A stretch of 6,259 nt of DNA from Ramlibacter sp. (lineage in GTDB: Bacteria > Pseudomonadota > Gammaproteobacteria > Burkholderiales > Burkholderiaceae_C), in NCBI GenBank assembly GCA_021156245.1, contig JAJNBO010000167.1, positions 1-6,259 of the forward strand, read 5' to 3'. This document shows, piece by piece, positions 1 to 5,702 of this stretch. A program made the position numbers and the translations under genes. The notes beneath the pieces are model-generated. The model was given only the letters and a program-made list of their open reading frames with translations, was not told the DNA's origin and ran no database searches. Numbering within the stretch: the first letter of the stretch is position 1; each line of letters begins with the position of its first letter.

Positions 1-1
1 C

Positions 2-523
2 ATCGTCCTCGGCGGCGGCTGCTTCTGGTGCACCGAGGCGGTGTACAAGGAAGTGCGCGGCGTCACCGACGTCGAGTCCGGCTACAGCAACGGCGAAACG
101 CAGCAGCCGACGTACGAACAGGTGTGCACCGGCCGCACGGGGCACAACGAGGTCGTGAAGCTGACCTACGACCCTACGCAGGTGAGCACGCGGCAGCTGC
201 TGGAGATCTTCTTCGTGGTGCACGACCCGACCCAACTCAACCGGCAGGGCAACGACGTCGGCACGCAGTACCGCAGCGGCATCTACTACACCACGCCGGA
301 ACAGAAGGAAGTGGCCGAGGAGATGCTGCGCGCGATCGACCGCGAGAAGCTGTTCGGCCGTCCCCTCGTGACCGAGGTGCAACCGCTGGCGAACTATTCG
401 ACGGCGGAGGAATACCACCAGGACTTCTTCGAGAAGAATCCCACGCAGGGCTATTGCCTCGCCGTCGCGGCGCCCAAGGTCGCCAAGTTCCGCAAGACCT
501 TCACCGAGCTCACGCGGCGTTGA
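2..523 (+). CDS. msrA: Peptide-methionine (S)-S-oxide reductase MsrA, 3' part (start lies before the window)
   Basis: MsrA reduces the S-epimer of methionine sulfoxide, free or in proteins, back to methionine, normally with thioredoxin as reductant. The reading frame is open from base 2, and 173 residues are visible up to TGA at 521-523. The visible part begins IVLGGGCFWCTEAVY. GCFW is the family's active-site signature, so the nucleophile is visible residue Cys7; Cys10 follows, as in the GCFWCTE subgroup. A second family block, TGRTGHNEVV, is at residues 43-52. The NPTQGYC segment near the C-terminus places Cys152 where a resolving cysteine is expected, followed by the usual PK-containing tail. 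Probably only about ten N-terminal residues are missing, since this signature normally lies close to the start. The protein has no visible signal peptide, although its true N-terminus is out of view, so a cytoplasmic location is inferred. It converges on pdxH across a 30-base gap. Confidence 0.95.
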   Translation: MVLGGGCFWCTEAVYKEVRGVTDVESGYSNGETQQPTYEQVCTGRTGHNEVVKLTYDPTQVSTRQLLEIFFVVHDPTQLNRQGNDVGTQYRSGIYYTTPEQKEVAEEMLRAIDREKLFGRPLVTEVQPLANYSTAEEYHQDFFEKNPTQGYCLAVAAPKVAKFRKTFTELTRR

Positions 524-532
524 TCCGTAGGG

Positions 533-553
533 GGCTCGCCCTGGCGGGGAGCC
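533..553. terminator. Short GC-rich hairpin between convergent msrA and pdxH
   Basis: GGCTC at 533-537 pairs with GAGCC at 549-553. After one bulged G (538), CCC at 539-541 pairs with GGG at 546-548 around a TGGC tetraloop. The hairpin ends exactly next to the pdxH stop codon and lies ten bases after the msrA stop. Its position between two convergent genes suggests a shared bidirectional terminator. There is no clear T-run on either side, so intrinsic termination is not proven. Confidence 0.4.
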
Positions 554-1198
554 TCAGGGCGCCAGCCGCTCGCGCACCCATGCGCCGGCGTCGCGGCGGT
601 AGCGCAGGCGGTCGTGCAGCCGGCTCTTGCGGCCTTGCCAGAACTGCCACTGCTCCGGCACCAGCCGGTAGCCGCCCCAGTGCGGCGGCCGCGGTGGCTG
701 CAGCAGGAATTGCGCGCTGTATCTGGCGGCGTTGGCGACCAGCACGCTGCGGCCGGGGATCACCTGGCTTTGCGGGCTGGCCCAGGCGCCGATGCGCGAA
801 TCGAGCGGGCGGCTGGCGTAGTAGGCATCGCTTTCCTGCGCGCTGACTTTCTCGACGCGGCCTTCGATGCGCACCACGCGTTCCAGCTCCACCCAGTGGA
901 ACTGCAGCGCCGCATACGGGTTGCCCGCGAGCTCCTGGCCCTTGCGGCTTTCGTAGTTGGTGTACCAGGCGATGCCGCGCTCATCGTAGCCTTTCACCAG
1001 CACGATGCGCGTGCTGGGGCGCAGGTCGCTGCCGACGGTGGCCAGCGTCATCGCGTTCGGCTCGGGGATCTGCGCGGCGATGGCTTCCGTCAGCCATTGG
1101 TCGAACTGCTTCAGCGGGTCGGCGTGGGACGCGTCCTCGCTCAGTTCGGCGCGCTCGTAGCTTTTGCGCAGGTCGGCGATCTGCCCGGAGGTGCTCAT
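554..1198 (-). CDS. pdxH: Pyridoxamine/pyridoxine 5'-phosphate oxidase PdxH
   Basis: PdxH is an FMN enzyme that oxidises pyridoxine 5'-phosphate or pyridoxamine 5'-phosphate to pyridoxal 5'-phosphate, the last step of B6 synthesis and salvage. The protein has 214 residues, close to the 218 of E. coli PdxH, and starts at ATG (1196-1198). Family landmarks appear in order: the N-terminal [10 protein letters not shown] substrate-side segment (10-19), RIVLVK (64-69) and SRKGQEL (84-90) for FMN phosphate and ring contacts, the [22 protein letters not shown] block (114-135), and the C-terminal [17 protein letters not shown] (174-190). This is followed by SRLHDR (192-197), where the Arg-x-His pair contacts substrate in characterised PdxH. 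The protein ends in the typical RERLAP. It should be a cytoplasmic dimer by family knowledge. It is divergent from the nucleotidyltransferase gene across 44 bases, which must hold both promoters. No strong Shine-Dalgarno sequence precedes the ATG. Confidence 0.96.
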   Translation of the reverse strand: MSTSGQIADLRKSYERAELSEDASHADPLKQFDQWLTEAIAAQIPEPNAMTLATVGSDLRPSTRIVLVKGYDERGIAWYTNYESRKGQELAGNPYAALQFHWVELERVVRIEGRVEKVSAQESDAYYASRPLDSRIGAWASPQSQVIPGRSVLVANAARYSAQFLLQPPRPPHWGGYRLVPEQWQFWQGRKSRLHDRLRYRRDAGAWVRERLAP

Positions 1199-1242
1199 GC
1201 GCCGATTCTCGCACCGGCCGGGACTGTGGCAATCTCGCGTCC

Positions 1243-1773
1243 ATGCAAGCCCCCGTCGTCCTGGTCCTGGCTTCCGGCCGCGGCGAGCGCTTCATCGCCT
1301 CGGGTGGCGGCGGCTCCAAGTTGCAGGCGCTGCTGGCGGGCAAGCCGGTGCTGGAGCACACGCTGGCGGCAGTGCGTGCGAGCGGGCTGCCTTTCCACGT
1401 CGAGGACGCCGGCCACCCCGGCATGGGCGATTCCATCGCTGCGGGCGTACGGGCGACGGCGAATGCGAGCGGCTGGCTGGTGTTGCCGGGCGACCTGCCC
1501 TTGATCGCTCCATCCTCGTTGCTCGCCGTCGCCGAGGCGCTGGCGCATCACTCGCTGGTCGTGCCGATGCATTCGGGCACGCGGGGCCATCCGGTGGGCT
1601 TCTCTGCGGTACACGGCCCAGCCCTGCAGGCGTTGAGCGGGGCGGAGGGCGCAGCAGTGATCGTTCGCTCGTCGACACCCATGCGCATCGACCTCGATGA
1701 TGTCGGGATCGTCACGGACATCGACACAATGGAAGATCTCGCGGGGGCGGAGAGGATGCTCGCGCTGCGGTAA
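1243..1773 (+). CDS. MocA/MobA-like NTP transferase (molybdenum-cofactor nucleotidyltransferase family)
   Basis: This 176-residue protein has one MobA-like nucleotidyltransferase domain. A glycine-rich nucleotide-binding start, [12 protein letters not shown] (6-17), is followed by a glycine run and SK (25-26), the usual phosphate-contacting lysine. [12 protein letters not shown] (60-71) resembles the GMGxSLAxG block of MocA. PGDLP (82-86) supplies the expected metal-binding aspartate D84, RGHPVGF (114-120) matches the MocA RGHPV block, and DIDT (159-162) is the closing acidic motif. Family members transfer CMP or GMP from the NTP to molybdopterin. Which nucleotide is used here, and whether molybdopterin is the substrate, cannot be read from the sequence. 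MocA-type motifs make CTP and molybdopterin cytosine dinucleotide the best guess. The glycine insertion between GERF and SK (IASGGGG) is longer than in typical MocA or MobA. No molybdoenzyme gene is in the window. Its stop lies three bases before a palindromic repeat. Confidence 0.8.
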   Translation: MQAPVVLVLASGRGERFIASGGGGSKLQALLAGKPVLEHTLAAVRASGLPFHVEDAGHPGMGDSIAAGVRATANASGWLVLPGDLPLIAPSSLLAVAEALAHHSLVVPMHSGTRGHPVGFSAVHGPALQALSGAEGAAVIVRSSTPMRIDLDDVGIVTDIDTMEDLAGAERMLALR

Positions 1774-1776
1774 ACG

Positions 1777-1912
1777 CGGGAGCGGACAGCCGGACGCAAA
1801 GGGCGCAAAGGTTGCGCAAAGGGCGCAAAAGAACATCCGGAGAAGAGTGGAAGTCCTTTTGCGAACCTTGGCTGTTTCTTTTGCGTCCTTTGCGTCCGGC
1901 TGTCCGCTCCCG
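1777..1912. repeat. Palindromic intergenic repeat, copy 1 (136 bp)
   Basis: The two ends (1777-1802 and 1887-1912) are 26-base perfect inverted repeats containing GGACAGCCGGACGCAAAGG. Pairing continues inward to 1811/1878 if G-T wobbles are allowed, giving about 35 paired positions. An inner near-perfect stem joins 1824-1834 to 1853-1863 with one mismatch. The left half holds four CGCAAA units, starting at 1795, 1804, 1815 and 1824. The right half holds TTTGCG at 1858, 1880 and 1889. Bases 1795-1814 and 1815-1834 form a 20-bp tandem duplication, with the first 15 bases identical. The element is related to the copy at 5098-5203 in opposite orientation; bases 1850-1877 match it exactly over 28 bases. 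It almost fills the gap between the convergent nucleotidyltransferase and chaC genes, so a bidirectional terminator role is plausible. No coding capacity is visible. Confidence 0.92.
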
Positions 1913-1914
1913 TC

Positions 1915-2514
1915 TTACTCGATCGAATGCCGCTGTATCAACCGCAGCAGCTTCTCCAGATTGCGATCCCGGATGTCATGCCGCCGCAGCTCCTCCAGCG
2001 TGCGGTGCGCATAGTCGAAGGTCGTGCCGTAGATCCCCGTCGCCAGCGCGAAGATCGCGCGGTATTCCTCTTCGCTCAGCTCACCGGTATGGCTCGGGCT
2101 CTTGCGGGACAGCGTGAACGCCAGTGCCCGCACCGGGCCATCGGGCGTCTGCGCATGCAGCCAGCGTGGGTCGTACACGGCCGTCGACATCTCGCGGGAC
2201 CACAGCTTCGTGAGGGTGTCCGCTCCGTGCTCGCGCGCGATGCGGAAGACCATGCCCCTGCAGCAGCCGCCGGAGAGCAGGCCGAACACCAGGCCCGGCC
2301 GTTCCGGCGTGCCGCGGTTGATGCGGCTCCACATCTTCAGCGCGCGGTGCCAGCCATGCACCAGCGCCGGCCGGCGCTCCGCGAAGTCGAAATCCGGCCG
2401 CCAGATCAGCGAACCGTAGCCGAAGACCCAGAGGTCCTCCTGCCCGCCCCATTCGGACAAGGCCTTCTCCAGCATCGGGGCCGGATCGCGGTACGGCTTC
2501 AGCACTTCGTTCAC
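1915..2514 (-). CDS. ChaC-type gamma-glutamylcyclotransferase
   Basis: Members of the ChaC family split glutathione into 5-oxoproline and Cys-Gly in the cytoplasm. The 199-residue protein contains the family's substrate-binding loop VFGYGSLIWRP (30-40), the GWHRALKMWS segment (54-63), and GCCRGMVFRI (83-92). WSREM (105-109) places Glu108 where the catalytic acid of ChaC proteins lies, and it is followed by the typical VYDPRWL (113-119). Length and motif order fit bacterial ChaC proteins, which are distinct from the shorter GGCT family. The frame starts at GTG (2512-2514). No strong ribosome-binding site is visible, so a start further inside, for example Met14, cannot be excluded; all recognised motifs would be kept. 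The stop lies two bases from repeat copy 1. The gene is divergent from edd across 119 bases. Despite the historical name (cation transport regulator), glutathione turnover is the better supported role. Confidence 0.9.
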   Translation of the reverse strand: MNEVLKPYRDPAPMLEKALSEWGGQEDLWVFGYGSLIWRPDFDFAERRPALVHGWHRALKMWSRINRGTPERPGLVFGLLSGGCCRGMVFRIAREHGADTLTKLWSREMSTAVYDPRWLHAQTPDGPVRALAFTLSRKSPSHTGELSEEEYRAIFALATGIYGTTFDYAHRTLEELRRHDIRDRNLEKLLRLIQRHSIE

Positions 2515-2551
2515 GGCGGCAACTCTAGCGGAACGCGCCGGCCGGCCGGGC

Positions 2552-2623
2552 GGTAACCTGTTCGTAACCGCGTACGAGCCACAACGCGCGCATCGCGGGG
2601 TACGATGGGCGTAACCCAGTTAC
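2552..2623. promoter_or_regulatory. Cluster of GTAAC motifs in the chaC/edd divergent promoter region
   Basis: GTAACC occurs at 2553-2558, 2564-2569 and 2611-2616, and its partial complement GTTAC occurs at 2619-2623. The last two form the palindrome GTAAC-CCA-GTTAC (2611-2623). The first two copies are 11 bases apart, about one helical turn. A weak -10-like TACGAT at 2601-2606 would put transcription of edd near 2613, inside the palindrome, but no good -35 box lies at the right distance. This may be an operator for a regulator of edd-eda and/or chaC. The match is by pattern only; no named regulator is recognised. Confidence 0.3.
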
Positions 2624-2633
2624 AGCCTCGTCC

Positions 2634-4451
2634 ATGAAACTGCATCCCGTGCTGGAGGCGGTGACCCAGCGCATCCGTGAACGCAGCGGGCCCACCCGCT
2701 CCACCTACCTCTCCCGTATCGCCGCGGCAGCCAGCCGCGACCGCGGCTCGGACCGCATGGGCTGCGCCAACGTCGCGCATGCCTTCGCCGCGCTGCCCGC
2801 CAGCGACAAGTTCAAGGTGGTCGCCGAGCGCGCGCCGAACATCGCCATCGTCAACTCGTACAACGACATGCTGTCCGCGCACGCGCCCTACGGCGCGTTT
2901 CCGCAGATCATCAAGGACGAGGCCCGCAAGCACGGCGCCACCGCGCAGGTGGCGGCCGGCGTGCCCGCCATGTGCGACGGGGTGACGCAGGGCACGGCGG
3001 GCATGGAGCTCAGCCTGTTTTCGCGCGACACCATCGCGATGGCGACGGCGGTCGGCCTCAGCCACGACGTGTTCGATGCCGCCCTCATGCTCGGCATCTG
3101 CGACAAGATCGTTCCGGGCCTGCTGATCGGCGCGCTGCACTTCGGGCACCTGCCGACCGTGTTCGTGCCGGGCGGGCCGATGCCGAGCGGCCTGTCGAAC
3201 AACGAGAAAGCCAAGGTGCGCGAGCAGGCCGCGCAAGGCCTCGTCGGCCGCGCCGAGCTGCTGGAAGCCGAGTCGAAGGCGTACCACACGCAAGGCACGT
3301 GCACCTTCTACGGCACCGCCAACAGCAACCAGATGCTGATGGAGGCGATGGGCCTGCACGTGCCGGGCAGCGCCTTCATCCAGCCGCAGAAGCAACTGCG
3401 CGAGGAACTCACGCGCGAGGCCGTGCGCACCGCGCTGGGCATCGTCAAGGACCGCCGCTTCGCGCCGATCGGCCAACTGGTGGACGAACGCTGCATCGTC
3501 AATGCGATGGCGGCGCTGCTCGCCACCGGCGGTTCCACCAACCACCTGATCCACTGGGTGGCGGTCGCCCGCGCCGCCGGCATCGTCATCGACTGGGACG
3601 ACTTCGACCGGCTTTCGGGCGTGGTGCCGCTGCTGTCGCGTGTCTATCCGAACGGCAGCGCCGACGTCAACGCGTTCCAGGAGGCCGGCGGCCCCGGCTA
3701 CGTGATCCGCGAATTGCTCGACGCCGGCCTGATGCACGAAGACGTGCTGACGGTGCGCGAGGGCGGCCTGCGCGAGTACACGCGGGAACCGTTTGCCCAG
3801 GCGGAGCGCCTGGCCTGGCGTCCGATCGAAGCATCGCGCGACGACAGCGTGGTGCGGCCGGCGTCGGCGCCCTTCAGCCCCACCGGCGGGCTGAAGCTGC
3901 TCACGGGCAACCTGGGCCGCAGCGTCATCAAGGTGTCGGCGGTGCCGGCAGAGCGCCACGTCATCGAGGCGCCCGCCCGCATTTTCGACAGCCAGGAGGC
4001 GCTGCTCGCCGCCTTCAAGGCCGGCGAGCTGGAGCGCGACGTGGTGTGCGTGGTGCGCTGGCAAGGCCCCAAGGCCAATGGCATGCCGGAGCTGCACAAG
4101 CTCACGCCGCCGCTGGCCGTGCTGCAGGGCAAGGGCTTCCGCGTGGCGCTGGTCACCGACGGCCGCATGAGCGGCGCGTCCGGCAAGGTGCCGGCGGCGA
4201 TCCACGTGTCGCCCGAAGCCGCGGCCGGCGGGCCGCTGGCGCGGCTGCGCGACGGGGACGTCGTGCGGCTCGACGGCGTGCGTGGCACGCTGCAGGCGCT
4301 GGTGGATGCGGGCGAGTGGAACGCACGCGAACCGGCCACCATCACCGACGCGCAGCGCGAGGCCAACGGCCACGACGTGGGGCGCGAACTGTTCGCCGGC
4401 ATGCGGCGCAATGCATTGGCTGCCGAGGAGGGCGCTTGCACATGGCTATGA
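2634..4451 (+). CDS. edd: 6-phosphogluconate dehydratase Edd (Entner-Doudoroff pathway)
   Basis: Edd dehydrates 6-phosphogluconate to 2-keto-3-deoxy-6-phosphogluconate (KDPG), the committing step of the Entner-Doudoroff pathway, using a [4Fe-4S] cluster. The 605-residue protein matches the 603 residues of E. coli Edd. It shows the IlvD/Edd family blocks in order: [10 protein letters not shown] (74-83), [13 protein letters not shown] (108-120), ICDKIVPG (155-162), PGGPMPSG (179-186), [14 protein letters not shown] (221-234) and [12 protein letters not shown]. Near the C-terminus lie VTDGRMSG and the small-domain end. Cys156 and Cys223 correspond to the cluster ligands annotated in E. coli Edd (154 and 221), and Cys114 is the conserved CDG cysteine. 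[10 protein letters not shown] and the full-length Edd pattern favour Edd over dihydroxy-acid dehydratase IlvD, as does the downstream eda. The ATG at 2634 gives the expected N-terminus, but no clear Shine-Dalgarno precedes it. The 3' end overlaps eda by 10 bases. Confidence 0.97.
   Translation: MKLHPVLEAVTQRIRERSGPTRSTYLSRIAAAASRDRGSDRMGCANVAHAFAALPASDKFKVVAERAPNIAIVNSYNDMLSAHAPYGAFPQIIKDEARKHGATAQVAAGVPAMCDGVTQGTAGMELSLFSRDTIAMATAVGLSHDVFDAALMLGICDKIVPGLLIGALHFGHLPTVFVPGGPMPSGLSNNEKAKVREQAAQGLVGRAELLEAESKAYHTQGTCTFYGTANSNQMLMEAMGLHVPGSAFIQPQKQLREELTREAVRTALGIVKDRRFAPIGQLVDERCIVNAMAALLATGGSTNHLIHWVAVARAAGIVIDWDDFDRLSGVVPLLSRVYPNGSADVNAFQEAGGPGYVIRELLDAGLMHEDVLTVREGGLREYTREPFAQAERLAWRPIEASRDDSVVRPASAPFSPTGGLKLLTGNLGRSVIKVSAVPAERHVIEAPARIFDSQEALLAAFKAGELERDVVCVVRWQGPKANGMPELHKLTPPLAVLQGKGFRVALVTDGRMSGASGKVPAAIHVSPEAAAGGPLARLRDGDVVRLDGVRGTLQALVDAGEWNAREPATITDAQREANGHDVGRELFAGMRRNALAAEEGACTWL
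4425..4431 (+). promoter_or_regulatory. Strong ribosome-binding site for eda, inside the edd 3' end
   Basis: GAGGAGG at 4425-4431 is a near-ideal anti-16S match lying in the last codons of edd. It is 10 bases before ATG 4442 and 16 before the next in-frame ATG at 4448. The spacing favours 4442 as the eda start. Confidence 0.6.
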
Positions 4452-5095
4452 CATCCTTGCCCCAACGGCCGTCCGCCCAGCAGGTGATGCAGGACGCGGC
4501 GGTCATCCCCGTGATCGTCCTGCAGGACACGGCGCATGCGGTGCCGCTGGCGCGCGCGCTGGTGGCGGGCGGCATCCGCATGCTGGAGATCACGCTGCGC
4601 ACGCCGGTGGCGCTGGCCTGCATCGAGGCGATCGCGAAAGAGGTTCCCGATGCGGTGGTCGGCGCCGGCACGGTGCGCAGCGCGGCCGACGCGCAGGCTG
4701 CCGCCATGGCCGGGGCGCGCTTCGTCGTCAGTCCCGGCTACACGCGCTCGGTCGGCAAGGCCTGCCACGAACTCGGTGTCGCCTTGCTGCCCGGGGTTGC
4801 TACCGGCAGCGAGATCATGATGGCCCAGGAGGACGGGTACACCGCGCTGAAGTTCTTCCCTGCCGTTCCGGCGGGGGGCGCGGCCATGCTGAAGGCCTGG
4901 CACGGCCCGTTCAACGACGTGAGGTTCTGTCCCACCGGCGGCATCACGGCGTCGAATGCCGCTGAATTCCTGGCCTTGCCGAACGTCACCTGCGTCGGCG
5001 GCTCGTGGCTGACGCCGGCGGATGCGATGACGGCGGGCGACTGGAAGCGCATCACGCGGCTGGCGTCGGAGGCTTCAGCCCTGCCGCGCAACTGA
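4442..5095 (+). CDS. eda: KDPG/KHG aldolase Eda
   Basis: Eda cleaves KDPG into pyruvate and glyceraldehyde 3-phosphate, the step after Edd; many members also act on 4-hydroxy-2-oxoglutarate. Starting at ATG 4442 the protein has 217 residues, close to 213 in E. coli. Class I aldolase landmarks are present: LEITLRTP (48-55) with catalytic Glu49, GAGTV (74-78) with Thr77, VSPGY (96-100), LPGVATGSE (116-124), and LKFFPA (136-141) with Schiff-base Lys137. PTGGI (164-168) and VGGSW (185-189) form the phosphate-binding end of the barrel. The first ten bases overlap edd in a different frame. An alternative start at 4448 would give an ATGA stop-start overlap, but the ribosome-binding site spacing supports 4442. 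The overlap implies translational coupling with edd in one operon. Its stop lies two bases before repeat copy 2, a candidate operon terminator. Confidence 0.96.
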   Translation: MAMTSLPQRPSAQQVMQDAAVIPVIVLQDTAHAVPLARALVAGGIRMLEITLRTPVALACIEAIAKEVPDAVVGAGTVRSAADAQAAAMAGARFVVSPGYTRSVGKACHELGVALLPGVATGSEIMMAQEDGYTALKFFPAVPAGGAAMLKAWHGPFNDVRFCPTGGITASNAAEFLALPNVTCVGGSWLTPADAMTAGDWKRITRLASEASALPRN

Positions 5096-5097
5096 AT

Positions 5098-5203
5098 GCG
5101 GACAGCCGGACGCAAAAGACGCTAGGAAAACAGCCAAGGTTCGCAAAAGGACTTCCCTTCTTGGATGTCCTTTTGCGACCTTTGCGTCCGGCTGTCCGCT
5201 CCC
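5098..5203. repeat. Palindromic intergenic repeat, copy 2 (106 bp, inverted relative to copy 1)
   Basis: Terminal arms 5098-5116 and 5181-5199 are 19-base perfect inverted repeats sharing the GGACAGCCGGACGCAAA sequence with copy 1. An inner hairpin has an 11-bp perfect stem (5142-5152 with 5167-5177) and a 14-base loop. The stem extends by three more pairs past a bulged T, reaching 5138-5140 and 5178-5180. Its reverse complement aligns with copy 1: bases 5128-5155 equal the reverse complement of 1850-1877 exactly. Relative to copy 1 it lacks about 20 bases of CGCAAAGG units in one arm and the outermost GGGA on its left end; the matching TCCC remains on the right at 5200-5203. It sits between convergent eda and gloA. 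A bidirectional terminator is plausible, with TTTT at 5171-5174 within the stem rather than after it. It is non-coding. Confidence 0.9.
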
Positions 5204-5214
5204 ACTCCCGGCCT

Positions 5215-5601
5215 TCAAGCGTCCCGCTGGATCAGTTCGATCTTGTACCCGTCCGGATCCGTCACGAAAGCGATGACGGTCGAGCCGCCTTTCACCGGGC
5301 CGGGTTCGCGGGTGATGTTGCCGCCGGCCGCGCGGATCTTCTCGCAGGTCGCATAGACATCGGAGACGCCGATCGCGATGTGGCCGTAGGCGCTGCCCAT
5401 CTCGTACTTGTCCACGCCGTGGTTGTAGGTGAGCTCCAGCTCGGCGTGCTCGGGATTGGTGCCGTAGCCCACGAAGGCCAGCGAATACTTCTGCTCGGGC
5501 CGCTCGGTCGTGCGCAGCAGGTTCATCCCGAGCACCTTGGTGTAGAAGTCGACGGCGCGCTGCAGGTCGCCGACCCGCAGCATGGTGTGGAGGATTCGCA
5601 T
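5215..5601 (-). CDS. gloA: Lactoylglutathione lyase (glyoxalase I) GloA
   Basis: GloA isomerises the hemithioacetal of methylglyoxal and glutathione to S-lactoylglutathione, the first step of glyoxalase detoxification in the cytoplasm. The 128-residue protein is a single-module VOC-fold enzyme, slightly shorter at the C-terminus than the 135-residue E. coli protein. It opens with the family hallmark [20 protein letters not shown] and carries [19 protein letters not shown] and [10 protein letters not shown]. The metal ligands of E. coli GloA are all conserved at the same numbers: His5, Glu56, His74 and Glu122. The lack of the insertions seen in zinc-type enzymes suggests the nickel-dependent bacterial class. 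The start is ATG (5599-5601), fixed by the H5 alignment; no clear Shine-Dalgarno sequence is seen. It converges on eda across repeat copy 2 and diverges from the tamA-like gene across 101 bases. Triose phosphates from the adjacent Entner-Doudoroff genes are a possible methylglyoxal source, an inferred link only. Confidence 0.97.
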   Translation of the reverse strand: MRILHTMLRVGDLQRAVDFYTKVLGMNLLRTTERPEQKYSLAFVGYGTNPEHAELELTYNHGVDKYEMGSAYGHIAIGVSDVYATCEKIRAAGGNITREPGPVKGGSTVIAFVTDPDGYKIELIQRDA

Positions 5602-5622
5602 GGCGGCATTATCGCCAAGGCC

Positions 5623-5640
5623 CGCAAGCTCTGCCTTGCG
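5623..5640. repeat. Small inverted repeat upstream of gloA
   Basis: CGCAAG (5623-5628) and CTTGCG (5635-5640) form a perfect 6-bp inverted repeat with a 6-base spacer. It lies about 22 bases upstream of the gloA start, inside the divergent gloA/tamA promoter region. It could be an operator half-site pair or a leader hairpin; a sequence this short can also occur by chance at this GC content. Confidence 0.3.
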
Positions 5641-5665
5641 CCTTGAATCGTCGGAATCGGCCTAC

Positions 5666-5680
5666 GGCGCAAGATGCGCC
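5666..5680. repeat. Small inverted repeat upstream of the tamA-like gene
   Basis: GGCGCA (5666-5671) and TGCGCC (5675-5680) pair perfectly around an AGA triloop, 22 bases before the tamA-like ATG. It shares GCGCAAG with the neighbouring inverted repeat at 5623-5640, which hints at a common binding motif. Function is unknown. Confidence 0.3.
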
Positions 5681-5702
5681 ACTCGGCCATAGTTCATCCT
5701 CC

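Noticed and set aside
28..846. Open frame spanning the msrA end and the pdxH tail
   Set aside because: Arg/Ala-rich shadow overlapping two clear genes in other frames, with no domain visible.
1164..1836. Several open frames on both strands overlapping the nucleotidyltransferase gene
   Set aside because: They lack motifs, while the 1243-1773 frame carries the full set of nucleotidyltransferase motifs.
1777..1912. CRISPR array or insertion sequence
   Set aside because: The CGCAAA units are far too short and close for CRISPR repeats with spacers. There is no transposase frame and no convincing target-site duplication at either copy.
2553..2569. HexR-type operator before edd
   Set aside because: The known HexR pattern in Pseudomonas (TTGT-spacer-ACAA) was not seen; the local motifs are GTAAC-based.
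2511..4373. Long antisense open frame (about 620 codons) across nearly all of edd
   Set aside because: The product is rich in His, Arg, Ala and Gly with no recognisable domain. It is the usual codon-bias shadow opposite a high-GC gene, and edd is a complete well-matched protein.
2972..4441. Open frame inside edd that runs continuously into eda, suggesting a long fusion protein
   Set aside because: Upstream of the eda start the translation is Arg/Ala/Gly-rich shadow sequence in the wrong frame for edd. Eda has its own ribosome-binding site and start.
5608..5613. GATAAT on the minus strand as the -10 box of gloA
   Set aside because: It lies only a few bases before the gloA start and has no reasonable -35 at 16-18 bases, so it is probably chance.
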